From contig CAVPOX010000002.1 of assembly GCA_963707075.1 (NCBI GenBank), positions 558,001-622,000 of the forward strand: a DNA stretch of 64,000 bases, given 5' to 3'. Positions within the stretch are counted from its first letter, which is position 1; each line of letters begins with the position of its first letter. The position numbers and the translations under genes were made by a program. The notes under the pieces were generated by a model. That model worked only from the letters and a program-made list of their open reading frames with translations, searched no databases and was not told where the DNA came from. This DNA comes from CAXMQZ01 sp963707075. Its GTDB lineage: Bacteria > Acidobacteriota > Thermoanaerobaculia > Multivoradales > JAHEKO01. Below are positions 8,976 to 18,163 of this stretch, piece after piece.

Positions 8976-10826
8976 TTAGTTCGGCTCGCAGAGACAAAAG
9001 GCGTAATAGCCGTTGGGATCACCGAAGTCCTCGAGGGAAGAGAAGACTTCCAACCAATCGTCGACGATTCCCGCGCTTCCTGCCGGCAGAGAGCCCGCAG
9101 AGCCGAAGCTCCCGAAACGATCGGCAACCGATCCCACCAACAGGTCGATCACCCGCGTTCGCCAGTCCCTCGCTTGTTCCACATAGCTCACCCGATAGTC
9201 GTCTCCCAGGTCGGCCAGGCGAGCGGCCGCCTCGATCGACATCTCCAGACCACCCAACTGGTCGACCAGCCCCAACTCCCGGGCATCGATCCCTGCCCAT
9301 ACCCTGCCACGAGCGATCGCGTCGACTTCCTCCACCGATTTGTTGCGACCCGCGGCAACGCGCTCTATGAAGTCGCGATAGCCCGACTGGATCATCAACT
9401 CCAGAGCGCGGGAGGCCTCGTCCGGCAGTTGCCGATCCGGTCTGAGCGTTCCGGCGAGTTTTCCCGTCCCGACACCGTCGTTGTTCACTCCCAGATTCTC
9501 CAGGGTCCGCGAAAAGGTCGGAAACATGGCATAGATGCCGATCGACCCGGTGATGGTCGTCGGCAGGGCCCAAATCTCAGCAGCTGACATGGCGATCCAG
9601 TAGCCCCCGGAGGCGGCGACACTTCCCATGGAGGCCACGACCGGCTTGCCCTCCTGTCGAGTCAGCTCGATTTCCCGACGGATGATCTCCGAGGCGAAGG
9701 CACTACCGCCAGGACTGTCCACCCGCAGGACTACCGCCTTGACGTTCTCGTCCTCCCGGGCTTGTCTAATCAGCTTGGCCGTGGAGTCGCCGCCCACGCT
9801 GCCAGGTGCGCGGCTACCATCGTAGATCGTGCCTCTGGCCACCACCACCGCAATGTGATTGTCGCTCTTCACCTTCGGTTTCTCGAGCGCCCTGAGATAG
9901 CTGTCGTGACCGATGCGGTTGAACGACGTCCCCTCCTCGTCTTCTCCGACCAGCTCGATCAGTCGGGACCGGACCTCGTCACGGTAGGCGAGATGGTCTA
10001 CCAGCCCCAGGGCCTGGGCGACCGACGCCGCGTCCCCCTCGTGCTCGGCCAGAAGGTCGGCAAAGTCGTTCGCATAGCGGTCGAGGGAGCCGGCATCCAG
10101 GCCACGCGCCTGTTCTACATCTTCGCTGTAAGCCCGCCAGAGGACATCCAGCCAGCGCTGGCGGGATTCTCGCGCTTCGGGTGACATGTCACTGCGCAGG
10201 AAAGGTTCGACCGCCGACTTGTACTCGCCGACCCGAAAGACGTGCCAGTCGATCTGCAGTTTGTCCAGAGCCTCCTTGTAGTAGTTGCGATAGCTTCCAT
10301 AGCCGGTTACCAGGACCAGGCCCAGGGGATTCAAGTAGACCTCGTCAGCGGTCGAAGCAAGGTAGTACTGCGTCTGGGTGAAGGAGTCCCCTGCCGCGAT
10401 AACCTGCTTGCCGCTGCTGCGAAATCGATCGATCGCACCTTTGAGAGTCTGCAACTTGCTGAGACCGGCTCGACCCAGGCGATCCGTCTCGATCATCAGC
10501 ACCTGTACCCGTTCGTCCTCGGCAGCCGCATCCACGGCCTCTACCAGCGACCTGACAAGCGTCTCGGGCGAGCGCTCCCCGAGCAGAGCCAGAATCGCCC
10601 GATCATCCGGGTCGCCGGAGAGCTCTTCCACCAGATCGCCATAGGGAGCCAGCACCAGAGCCGTCTTCTTCGGGACTTCAGGGGTGTCATCAGCCAGAAG
10701 CCAGGCGAGGACCACCACGAGCAGGATCAGGAAAAGGAGATTCACGACCCCGCGTCGAGCCCGGTCGACGCCGCGCCAGAACCACACGAATGGGCCAATC
10801 AAGGATTTCAGTATCGTTGTCGACAT
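8976..10826 (-). CDS. sppA: Signal peptide peptidase SppA, 67-kDa type
   Basis: 616 residues from ATG 10826, which has GGGAG seven bases upstream; a longer open frame to 10934 lacks a site. One membrane helix (about 28-44, LVVVLAWLL core) anchors two tandem S49 domains facing the periplasm. The Ser-Lys dyad is visible: Lys203 in VGEYKSAVEPF in the N-terminal half and Ser406 in SMGSVAASGGYW in the C-terminal half, closely matching the spacing of the E. coli pair (K209/S409). SppA tetramers degrade cleaved signal peptides and membrane-protein fragments. Its length matches the long E. coli-like form, not the short Bacillus form. The gene is followed after 32 bp by the acyltransferase gene, and it is divergent from sdhA. 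Confidence 0.93.
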   Translation of the reverse strand: MSTTILKSLIGPFVWFWRGVDRARRGVVNLLFLILLVVVLAWLLADDTPEVPKKTALVLAPYGDLVEELSGDPDDRAILALLGERSPETLVRSLVEAVDAAAEDERVQVLMIETDRLGRAGLSKLQTLKGAIDRFRSSGKQVIAAGDSFTQTQYYLASTADEVYLNPLGLVLVTGYGSYRNYYKEALDKLQIDWHVFRVGEYKSAVEPFLRSDMSPEARESRQRWLDVLWRAYSEDVEQARGLDAGSLDRYANDFADLLAEHEGDAASVAQALGLVDHLAYRDEVRSRLIELVGEDEEGTSFNRIGHDSYLRALEKPKVKSDNHIAVVVARGTIYDGSRAPGSVGGDSTAKLIRQAREDENVKAVVLRVDSPGGSAFASEIIRREIELTRQEGKPVVASMGSVAASGGYWIAMSAAEIWALPTTITGSIGIYAMFPTFSRTLENLGVNNDGVGTGKLAGTLRPDRQLPDEASRALELMIQSGYRDFIERVAAGRNKSVEEVDAIARGRVWAGIDARELGLVDQLGGLEMSIEAAARLADLGDDYRVSYVEQARDWRTRVIDLLVGSVADRFGSFGSAGSLPAGSAGIVDDWLEVFSSLEDFGDPNGYYAFCLCEPN

Positions 10827-11056
10827 CTTCGAGCTCCCTCGAGAGTTGCTTCCCAGGTCTTGTACGTCACCGAGACGTGGGAGTTGACTCCATTTGTCTG
10901 AATCTACCAACCCACCCGCTTGAGTGGTCCGCAAGTCCGCCCTTTTGCGTGGTGCGCATCCGCCGCGTTGAGCCTACAGTGGAGCTGTCCGATCTGGAGG
11001 GAGACGGCCGAGGCCGAATCCAACGAATTCAATTCCATTCTGCGAGGAGGTGGCTG

Positions 11057-12772
11057 ATGGGCCGGAGCCTGAGCCACGATGTTTTGATTCTGGGGGCTGG
11101 ACTGGCAGGACTGCGAGCCGCTGTGGAGATTGCTAGGCGCACGGAGGGTCGGACGAACATCGGGATCGTCTCCAAGGTACAGCTCATGCGCGCTCACTCG
11201 GTATGCGCCGAGGGTGGAACAGCGGCCATGCTCCGTACCGATGAAGGAGACTCTTTCGAGCTCCATGCCTGGGACACGGTCAAGGGAGCGGATTTCCTCG
11301 CTGACCAGGACGTCGTCGATCGCTTTGTCCATGCCTCTCCAGAGGAGATCTTGCTCCTCGACCACTGGGGCATTCCCTGGACCCGCGACCAGGACGGACG
11401 TATCGACCAGCGACCGTTCGGCGGTCACTCCTATCCTCGTGCCACTTTGGCGGCCGACAAGACCGGCTTTTTCGAGATGCAGACCCTCTACGACACGTTG
11501 ATGAAGTACGACAACTTCACCCGCTACGACGAGTTCTTCGTCACCGACATCCTGATCGACAGCGATCGCTTCAGCGGCATGGTCGGAATCGATGCGACCA
11601 CCGGCGAATTGATTACCATGCAGGGCAAGGCCCTGCTGATCGCGGCGGGCGGCGCGGGCACCCTTTTTGGGTTCACCACCTACTCCCAGAGCGTCACCGG
11701 CGATGGCCTGGCCATGGCCTACCGAGCAGGGCTGCCGCTGGAGGACATGGAATTCATCCAGTTCCACCCTACGGGCCTGGTGCCTTCGGGGATCCTGATG
11801 ACCGAGGGTTGCCGTGGTGAGGGCGGGTACCTCCGTAACGCCGAAGGCGAGAGATTCCTCGAGCGTTACGCACCGGAAAAGATGGAGTTGGGTCCACGCG
11901 ACGTGATATCGCGCGCCGAGACCACCGAGATTCTCGAAGGTCGCGGCTTCAAGGGCGCCGACGGCATGGACTATCTGCACCTCGACCTCACCCACCTGGG
12001 TGCCGACCGCATCAACACCCGCCTCCCCCTGATCCGCGAGGTCAGCATGAAGTTCGTCGGCATCGATCCGATTGACAGCCCGATTCCAATTCGCCCCGTG
12101 GCGCACTACTCGATGGGCGGTATCGAAACGGATATCGACGGCGCCACCCGGATCGTCGGTATCTGGGCGGCTGGAGAGGCTGCCTGCGTGTCGCTCCATG
12201 GCGCAAACAGACTGGGCTCCAACTCCACGGCCGAGTGTCTGGTCTGGGGAGGAATCGCCGGACAGGAGATCGCTGACAAGCTGAGCGACCTTCCTGCCCC
12301 ACCGGCTCTGGGTGAGGCGCAACTGGACGACTCACGCTCGCATGTAGACAGAGTCCTGGCGCGCAAGGGCGATCAGGACCTCTATGCCTTGCGTCAGGAG
12401 CTGCGCGGCACCATGGACAAGCATGTCGGCGTCTACCGGACCGGTGAGGGCCTGGCAAAAGCCCTGGAGACCGTCAGAGAGATCAAGGAGCGCGCGCAGC
12501 GGGCCCCGGTCGAGGACAAGAGCCGCGTCTACAACTCCAACCTCTTCCATGCGCTGGAGTTGGAGAATCTGCTCGAGTTGGCTGAAGTCACCGTCGCCGG
12601 TGCCCTGGCCCGGCAAGAATCGCGGGGGGCCCACTCACGCCGGGATTTTACGACCCGAGACGACGAGAACTGGTTGCGACACACCCTGGCGTGGCGTACT
12701 GAGCGTGGCCCTCGCCTGGACCATAAACCGGTGACCATCACCACCTGGAAACCGGTTGAACGCAAGTACTGA
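11057..12772 (+). CDS. sdhA: Succinate dehydrogenase flavoprotein subunit
   Basis: 571 residues from ATG 11057, preceded by GAGGAGG at 11044-11050. It begins with the Rossmann FAD motif DVLILGAGLAGLRAA. His47 in MRAHSVCAEGG is in the position that covalently binds FAD. GGHSYPRA, QFHPTG, RPVAHYSMGG and GANRLGSNS are active-site and FAD-capping segments of SdhA/FrdA. It oxidises succinate to fumarate (or the reverse) at the cytoplasmic face of complex II. It is the first gene of an sdhA-C-D-B operon with gaps of 11-17 bp. The length is slightly below the E. coli enzyme (588). Direction of catalysis is inferred from the dihaem-type membrane anchors and the respiratory context. Confidence 0.95.
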   Translation: MGRSLSHDVLILGAGLAGLRAAVEIARRTEGRTNIGIVSKVQLMRAHSVCAEGGTAAMLRTDEGDSFELHAWDTVKGADFLADQDVVDRFVHASPEEILLLDHWGIPWTRDQDGRIDQRPFGGHSYPRATLAADKTGFFEMQTLYDTLMKYDNFTRYDEFFVTDILIDSDRFSGMVGIDATTGELITMQGKALLIAAGGAGTLFGFTTYSQSVTGDGLAMAYRAGLPLEDMEFIQFHPTGLVPSGILMTEGCRGEGGYLRNAEGERFLERYAPEKMELGPRDVISRAETTEILEGRGFKGADGMDYLHLDLTHLGADRINTRLPLIREVSMKFVGIDPIDSPIPIRPVAHYSMGGIETDIDGATRIVGIWAAGEAACVSLHGANRLGSNSTAECLVWGGIAGQEIADKLSDLPAPPALGEAQLDDSRSHVDRVLARKGDQDLYALRQELRGTMDKHVGVYRTGEGLAKALETVREIKERAQRAPVEDKSRVYNSNLFHALELENLLELAEVTVAGALARQESRGAHSRRDFTTRDDENWLRHTLAWRTERGPRLDHKPVTITTWKPVERKY

Positions 12773-12786
12773 GAGGAGACGGACGC

Positions 12787-13239
12787 ATGGTCGATACCCC
12801 GCAAGCACAAGCTCGACGCTACCCGAACCGGCTGGGCGTATTCGGCTGGTTTGGCGGCGGTCGCTGGGGACCAGACAGGTATCTATACTCCCTGCACCGG
12901 CTCACCGGCCTCGGCCTTCTGGCTTACTTTGTCGTGCACATCGTTGTCACCTCTGCGCGGGCCACGGGAGAGGCCGCATGGGAAGCTTCCATGGCCAGGG
13001 TCAGTGGCCCACTCTTCTATTTTGGTGAGTACCTGATCTTCGTGGCGTTTGCCTTCCACGCCATCAACGGCGTGCGACTGGTCTTCGCCGAACTGGGGTT
13101 CGGTGTCGGGCGACCCATCGAACCGATCTACCCCTACAAGACCGTTCTCGATGTCCAGCGACCCTGGGTCGTCACCGTCGTCGTGCTCACGGGGATCCTG
13201 ATCCTCATCGGCACCCTGGACTTCTACGTCTGGCGCTGA
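12787..13239 (+). CDS. sdhC: Succinate dehydrogenase cytochrome b membrane subunit
   Basis: 150 residues with three membrane helices (about 36-53, 77-96 and 127-147). SLHRLTGLGLL is the conserved SdhC quinone/haem-side motif, and His residues in VVHIVV and AFHAINGVR are candidate haem b axial ligands. It sits 14 bp after sdhA and 17 bp before the second anchor gene, so the three are surely co-transcribed. Together with the next gene it anchors SdhA/SdhB and passes electrons to the quinone pool. Assignment as SdhC rather than SdhD rests on the HRLTG motif and on order. Confidence 0.88.
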   Translation: MVDTPQAQARRYPNRLGVFGWFGGGRWGPDRYLYSLHRLTGLGLLAYFVVHIVVTSARATGEAAWEASMARVSGPLFYFGEYLIFVAFAFHAINGVRLVFAELGFGVGRPIEPIYPYKTVLDVQRPWVVTVVVLTGILILIGTLDFYVWR

Positions 13240-13256
13240 AGGCGAGGAGCCTGAAT

Positions 13257-13631
13257 ATGATTCGTGACCAAAAACTCTGGACATGGCATCTGGCAGCCGG
13301 CCTGTTGATTCTGGTGCTGCTGGGGCTTCACATGACGATCATGCACCTCGACTCACTGGTGGGCATCTTCAATGCCGCGGGAGGTCACTCGATCGACTGG
13401 CAAAATGTCGCTGCGCGCAGCCAGAGCCTCTTTTTCATGGTGTCTTATGTGCTCCTGTTGGGCGCAGCTCTATTTCACGGTTTCTACGGGCTGCGCAACA
13501 TCCTTTTCGAGCTCGATCTGGGTGCACCACTCAAACGCTCACTCAACTGGGCCTTGCTCGTGGCAGGGCTCGGGCTGTTCCTGTTCGGCACCTGGTCGGC
13601 CTGGGCGGCCTACCGATTCGCTGCTGTCTAG
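13257..13631 (+). CDS. sdhD: Succinate dehydrogenase membrane anchor subunit
   Basis: 124 residues, three membrane helices (about 8-27, 55-75, 96-117). His residues in GLHMTIMHLD and LFHGFYGLRN are placed near helix ends like haem b ligands. With the two His of the neighbouring subunit this makes four candidate ligands, enough for two haems (type A complex II). GAGGAG precedes the ATG. The gene is identified mainly by size, topology and its place between sdhC and sdhB; alone it would be hard to name. Confidence 0.82.
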   Translation: MIRDQKLWTWHLAAGLLILVLLGLHMTIMHLDSLVGIFNAAGGHSIDWQNVAARSQSLFFMVSYVLLLGAALFHGFYGLRNILFELDLGAPLKRSLNWALLVAGLGLFLFGTWSAWAAYRFAAV

Positions 13632-13642
13632 GGGGAGATGCC

Positions 13643-14473
13643 ATGATCGATTCCGAGCTTCCCGACACCATCACCTTTCGCATTCGACGCTTGGCTCCGC
13701 GGCGAGCCGAAGCACCGACCTGGGGCGAATACCCTGTGACCTATTCGCCGGGCATGACTGTCCTCGATGGTCTCTGGCAGATCAAGGAGAGGGTGGACTC
13801 GACGCTCGCCTGGCGGGCATCCTGTCGCATGGGTGTCTGTGGATCGTGCGGGATGTTCATCAATGGCAAGCCGGGACTGGGGTGCAACACGCAGATCTCC
13901 GAGCTCGGCACCACCGTGGTCACGGTCGCGCCGTTGCCAAATTTTCCCATCATCCGCGATCTCGTTCCCGATCTGCGATCCATGTTCGACCATCACACTG
14001 CCTTGTCGCCCTACATCATTCGCGCCGACACGGCGGAGATGGAACGACCGACCGGGGAGTTCTACCAGTCCGCTGAGCAAATGGAGCAGTACCTGCAGTT
14101 CTCCTATTGCATCAAGTGTGGATGCTGCGTCGCGGCTTGCCCGACCTGTGCCTCGGACCGGACCTACTCTGGCCCCATGGCGCTGACCCAGGCACATCGC
14201 TACAACACGGATACTCGTGACGATGGCTTCGCACATCGGCAGGAGACACTTGCGGGGGAAGCCGGGCCGTGGCGCTGTCACTTCGCAGCCGAGTGCTCCC
14301 GGGTCTGCCCCAAGGGGGTCGATCCTGGCAAAGCCATCCAGCTGATGAAACGACAACTGGTAGCCGACGTCCTGGGTCTGCGCAGCCGGGAGCCCATCGC
14401 TCAGGTCAATGTCAAACCCGAGGGAATCGAGCGCAGGCCGAACATACCTGAAGCACCCGAGCCAACGGTCTAG
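13643..14473 (+). CDS. sdhB: Succinate dehydrogenase iron-sulfur subunit
   Basis: 276 residues from ATG 13643, with GGGGGAG five bases upstream. The N-terminal ferredoxin fold holds the [2Fe-2S] ligands C61, C66, C69 and C81 (CRMGVCGSCG...GC). The C-terminal domain has C156-x2-C159-x2-C162-x3-C166P for [4Fe-4S], then CHFAAECSRVCPKGVDP for the third cluster ([3Fe-4S] with CxxxxxCxxxCP, as in SdhB). These clusters carry electrons from FAD to the membrane quinone site. It closes the operon. The order A-C-D-B differs from the common C-D-A-B. The convergent SYLF gene ends 26 bp downstream. Confidence 0.95.
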   Translation: MIDSELPDTITFRIRRLAPRRAEAPTWGEYPVTYSPGMTVLDGLWQIKERVDSTLAWRASCRMGVCGSCGMFINGKPGLGCNTQISELGTTVVTVAPLPNFPIIRDLVPDLRSMFDHHTALSPYIIRADTAEMERPTGEFYQSAEQMEQYLQFSYCIKCGCCVAACPTCASDRTYSGPMALTQAHRYNTDTRDDGFAHRQETLAGEAGPWRCHFAAECSRVCPKGVDPGKAIQLMKRQLVADVLGLRSREPIAQVNVKPEGIERRPNIPEAPEPTV

Positions 14474-14499
14474 GCCCGGAATCAAGAAGCCAATCGGGA

Positions 14500-15027
14500 T
14501 CAGAGCGGCGTGAAGCTGAACTTCTGGCCCCCAACGGAGGCTTCGTACATCAGACCCGACTTGCCCAGGGTGAAGATGGCCACCCCGTAGCGATAGGTCG
14601 CGTTGGCAGCAACACCGGCCGCCGCCGCGATTGCCGATGCCTGGGCACTGAGCTCGAAGTTGCCACCTGTGAAGTTGGTGTAGGACGCTTCATCCTCGAA
14701 GAAGATGACCTCCTGGTAGACCTGGCCTCCCAACTGCAAACCCACCGTGAACTGGGTCAACGAGGTCTTGCCAACGACCTCCCCACCTTTGTAGACCAGG
14801 CCTTTGCCATGTGCTCCGCCTACCCCCAGGCCACCCTTGCTGATGTTGGGAAAAACCGCGAAGGCGTAGGCGTTTTCAAACCAGCCTGCCATGCTGTCGT
14901 CGGCCTGTTTGAACAGGTCGATCGCTTCCTGCGCCGCCGGCTCGCGCGAATCCTGTGCTGCCACTACTCCGGCGGTAAGACACACCAACACCACCGCCAA
15001 AGCGGCCGATCCTATCGATTGCTTCAA
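14500..15027 (-). CDS. Exported SYLF/YSC84-domain lipid-binding protein
   Basis: 175 residues. I choose TTG 15025-15027 as start: GGAGGAGG lies about 7 bases before it, and the result is a clean signal peptide (basic start, about 20 hydrophobic residues ending VVAAQ). The ketosynthase-like stop TGA (15024-15026) is nested in it, so the pair overlaps as TTGA and is translationally coupled. The longer frame starts with another TTG at 15045 and has no Shine-Dalgarno of its own. The mature domain has AYAFAVFPNISKGGLGVGGAHGKG (in two parts) and a glycine-rich C-terminus typical of the SYLF domain, which binds phosphoinositides in eukaryotes. Bacterial members are periplasmic and poorly understood. 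Confidence 0.85.
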   Translation of the reverse strand: MKQSIGSAALAVVLVCLTAGVVAAQDSREPAAQEAIDLFKQADDSMAGWFENAYAFAVFPNISKGGLGVGGAHGKGLVYKGGEVVGKTSLTQFTVGLQLGGQVYQEVIFFEDEASYTNFTGGNFELSAQASAIAAAAGVAANATYRYGVAIFTLGKSGLMYEASVGGQKFSFTPL

Positions 15028-16634
15028 TCTCGATCCTCCTCCCAAAGTCGGCTGATCACACAGGCGTTGACACCACCCACTCCCATGTTCAGCTTACCAG
15101 CAACTCTTCCTTCCAGCTCAGCCTTCTCGTGCCGCAGAAGAGATTGGTGATGAGGCCGAATCCGGGGATGCAGTTCGTTCTCCTCCAGGTCCACCGGATG
15201 CAGAATGCCTCTGGCAAAGCCAATGTGCTGCGCGGTCAGCTCCCATCCTCCACAAACCGACATGCCGTGTCCGAAGGAGCCCTTGCGCGCTGTCAGGCGG
15301 GTCGTCCCGGGAACCACCGACACGATATTCTGCAGCTCGGTCCAGTCACCAGGCGTCGCGGTAGCGTGCATGTCCCAGGTGGCCACTTCTTCGGGAGCCA
15401 CGGCGGCATCGTCGAGAGCCTGCTCGATGCAGGCCTTGGGTCCCTGCTGGGTCGGCGTGATGATGTGATCGGCATCGGAGTTGATTGCCACTCCGACGAT
15501 CTCGAGTCCAAGCGGCTTCATCCCCAACTCCGCGAAGTAGTCGACATCCCCGACGATCCAGATACAGGCTCCTCCCGAAACATGGGTGCCTCGCATGCCG
15601 GTAAAGGGTTTGGAAACCTGCCCATCCTGCGAAACCACGCGGGCACTGAAGAAGGTGCCGACCGTGAGCGGGTGGGGCTCGGGATCCGTATCGCCGATGA
15701 CCGCCGCCCTGGCGCTTCCCGACTCGATGGCATTGACCGCCATCTGCAGGGCCGTACCGAAACCGGAACATGCAGCAATGGGTGCCACGGTCGGACCCGT
15801 GATCCGACCCAGCATCGAGATCTGCGAAGCCGGCATGTTTGGGATGTTCCACAGCAGCTTGGCATCGACGGCGTTCCAAGGCTCGAGCGGGCACCCGTAC
15901 TTCGCGTTGAGCTTGCGGCGCAAAGTAGCTTTCCGGCGAATGACCTGTCCCTTACTCGTCTCGATATCGTCTCCCACACCTTCGGCCTCGATCTGGCGCA
16001 ACTCCTCGAGATAGGCCTGCAGGGCTTCAGAATGCCAAACCCAGAAGGCGTACCAGTCCTCGAGAACCTCATAGAACCGGTCATCGCCCCGATCCAGGTT
16101 CGCAGGATCCTCGGGGACTCCCATCTCATGGCGTAAGGCTTCCTGACCGTCGTCGTCGGCGGCGCGAAATTGCTTCAGACGCGCGTTGCGATCCTCGTGA
16201 CACCAAAAACGATTCCAGTATCGCTGCGCGCGGCCGTAGACCTGGCCAACTTGATAACTTGTCGAGAGGTCTCCCAAACCGGTGCCGACGTAGATGTGCG
16301 CCTGGGACCCGAGCTTCTGCAAGACCTGCTCTATCCCTGGATTCTGCCCGAGCGCCTGGATGAAGGCACCGATGGCATATTTGACCATCGCCCCCATCTT
16401 GGAATCGATCTGAGAATAGCGCCGAGGCTCGAAGCGCTCGTCGATCCAGGACTTGTAGTCGGCGAAATCGAACTCGGGGGTACCCACCAGGAAGTTGTTC
16501 GGACCATAGCCCACGAAAGGCTCCAACCAGCTTTCGGCCGCGAGAAGATTCTTCTCGAAAGTCGCGATATCGGGCGATTTTGGGGCAACGACGCCCCAAC
16601 CATAAATGCCGATGCGTTTCTTGTGCGTCGTCAT
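15024..16634 (-). CDS. Beta-ketoacyl synthase-like protein with a large internal insertion
   Basis: 536 residues from ATG 16634 (MTTHKKRIGIYGWG); the frame extends five codons to a TTG with no ribosome site. It has a thiolase-fold ketosynthase core: Cys289 in PIAACSGFGTA, His423 in DMHATATPGDWTE, and Lys451/His456 in RKGSFGHGMSVCGG, the C-H-H set of KAS I/II-type condensing enzymes. Between about residues 125 and 262 it carries a charged, Trp/Tyr-rich segment (RYWNRFWCHEDRN, WYAFWVWHSEA) not seen in FabB/FabF, making it about 120 residues longer. No acyl carrier protein or reductase is nearby, so it is not an ordinary fatty-acid cluster. It is coupled by a TTGA overlap to the SYLF gene. The acyl substrate is unknown. 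Confidence 0.82.
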   Translation of the reverse strand: MTTHKKRIGIYGWGVVAPKSPDIATFEKNLLAAESWLEPFVGYGPNNFLVGTPEFDFADYKSWIDERFEPRRYSQIDSKMGAMVKYAIGAFIQALGQNPGIEQVLQKLGSQAHIYVGTGLGDLSTSYQVGQVYGRAQRYWNRFWCHEDRNARLKQFRAADDDGQEALRHEMGVPEDPANLDRGDDRFYEVLEDWYAFWVWHSEALQAYLEELRQIEAEGVGDDIETSKGQVIRRKATLRRKLNAKYGCPLEPWNAVDAKLLWNIPNMPASQISMLGRITGPTVAPIAACSGFGTALQMAVNAIESGSARAAVIGDTDPEPHPLTVGTFFSARVVSQDGQVSKPFTGMRGTHVSGGACIWIVGDVDYFAELGMKPLGLEIVGVAINSDADHIITPTQQGPKACIEQALDDAAVAPEEVATWDMHATATPGDWTELQNIVSVVPGTTRLTARKGSFGHGMSVCGGWELTAQHIGFARGILHPVDLEENELHPRIRPHHQSLLRHEKAELEGRVAGKLNMGVGGVNACVISRLWEEDRD

Positions 16635-16735
16635 CTTCGTCTGCGGCAAACCCAGCAGCGCGTGACCAAAAGCTGCGATTCGCCCCCCTCTCCGACATTG
16701 AATGCCCGGTCATACTACCCCGTTGCGTCGATAGC

Positions 16736-18163
16736 TCAAACCTGTCGCTGCTTCCACCGCCCGCGGCTGAAGACTGCTGCGCCAACGATGGTGATCAACG
16801 CCTCAGCGGTCGTGATCGCCCAGAACACCCCGCGCGGTCCCATTCCGAGTGGACTTGCCATCAGGTACGCCAGGGGAATCTGCAACAACCAGTAACAGAA
16901 GAAGTTGATGATCGACGGGGTGACGGTATCTCCAGCGCCGTTGAAGGACTGCACGATGACCATGCCAAGACCATAGAACACGTAGCCGTAGCTGATGATG
17001 CGTAGACACTCGACTCCCACCTCCACAACAGGAGCGTCAGCCGTGAAAATGCCGAGGATTTGCCTTCCAAAGAGGATGAACACGGCGGCCACCAGACCCA
17101 GGAAGATCATGTTGAATCCGCCGGTCATCCAGGCTGACTTCTCGGCTCTGGCCGGTTTGCCGGCTCCGAGGTTCTGCCCCACCAGGGTTGCCGCGGCATT
17201 GGCCAGGCCCCAGGCCGGCAGGATCGAGAAGATCACGATCCGGATGGCGATCGTGTAGCCAGCGACCGCGGTGCTACCGAAAAGCGCGATGATGCGAACC
17301 AGAGCGACCCAGCTACAGGTGGCAATCAGTACCTGAACGATGCCCCCCGCCGAGACCCTGAGAAGTCGCACCATCACCTCGAAATCGGGTCTCATCTGCG
17401 ACCAGGCAACAGCGATCCGGCTGCGCCCGCTGGTCAAGATCCAAAGCTGATAGAGCACGCCGACTCCCCTGCCGATGGTGGTCGCAACGGCCGCTCCAGT
17501 GACCCCCATCTCCGGGAAGGGACCGAGACCGAAGATCAAACAGGGGTCGAGGATCAGATTGATGATGTTCGCCAGCCAGAGAACCCGCATGGCGACCGCC
17601 GCATCTCCAGCTCCCCGGAAGATCGCGTTGATGACGAACAGGAAGACCACGGTCCCACAACCGCCGAGCAGCACTCGAGAGTAATCCGAGCCGCTAGCCA
17701 GGACGGCTTCGGATGCCCCGACCAGGCGCAGCGCGGTGGGCCCGCTGACGAAGCCCAGCGCCCCCAGGCCAGCAGAGGCAACCAGCGCCACGAGCACCGC
17801 CTGGGCCGCTGCCGACGCAGCCGCACGGTGCCGCTTCTCGCCGACCCGCCTGGCTACCATCGCGGTGGTTCCCATTCCCAGACCGATCGCCAGCGAGAAG
17901 ACGAGTGTCAGCAGGGATTCGGTCAGACCGACCGTGGCCACGGCTTCGGCACCCAATCTGGAAACAAAGAAGACGTCACAGATCGCGAAGACCGACTCCA
18001 TGACCATCTCCAGAACCATGGGGATCGCCAACACAATGATCGCCCGACCCAGAGGACCCTGCGTGAAGTCTTGCTCCGATCCCCGCAGCGCTCGAGACAC
18101 AGCCGACCCGAGAGAGGAGGAGGCCTCGTCCAGTGCCTCGGGGCCGATTGGCTCTCCAGTCAT
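16736..18163 (-). CDS. MATE-family efflux transporter
   Basis: 475 residues with about 12 membrane helices in two homologous MatE bundles, after a hydrophilic N-terminus of about 40 residues. Family segments include PMVLEMVMESVFAICDVFFVSRLG at the first helix (in two parts), GLGMGTTAMVARRVGEK, IFRGAGDA and, in the second half, FNGAGDTVTPSIINF. MATE proteins export cationic drugs or endogenous metabolites, or flip lipid-linked molecules, driven by Na+ or H+. The ATG overlaps the TGA of the upstream LCAT-like gene by 4 bp (18160-18163), so the two proteins are made together. That coupling suggests a lipid-related substrate, which is inference. Confidence 0.9.
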   Translation of the reverse strand: MTGEPIGPEALDEASSSLGSAVSRALRGSEQDFTQGPLGRAIIVLAIPMVLEMVMESVFAICDVFFVSRLGAEAVATVGLTESLLTLVFSLAIGLGMGTTAMVARRVGEKRHRAAASAAAQAVLVALVASAGLGALGFVSGPTALRLVGASEAVLASGSDYSRVLLGGCGTVVFLFVINAIFRGAGDAAVAMRVLWLANIINLILDPCLIFGLGPFPEMGVTGAAVATTIGRGVGVLYQLWILTSGRSRIAVAWSQMRPDFEVMVRLLRVSAGGIVQVLIATCSWVALVRIIALFGSTAVAGYTIAIRIVIFSILPAWGLANAAATLVGQNLGAGKPARAEKSAWMTGGFNMIFLGLVAAVFILFGRQILGIFTADAPVVEVGVECLRIISYGYVFYGLGMVIVQSFNGAGDTVTPSIINFFCYWLLQIPLAYLMASPLGMGPRGVFWAITTAEALITIVGAAVFSRGRWKQRQV

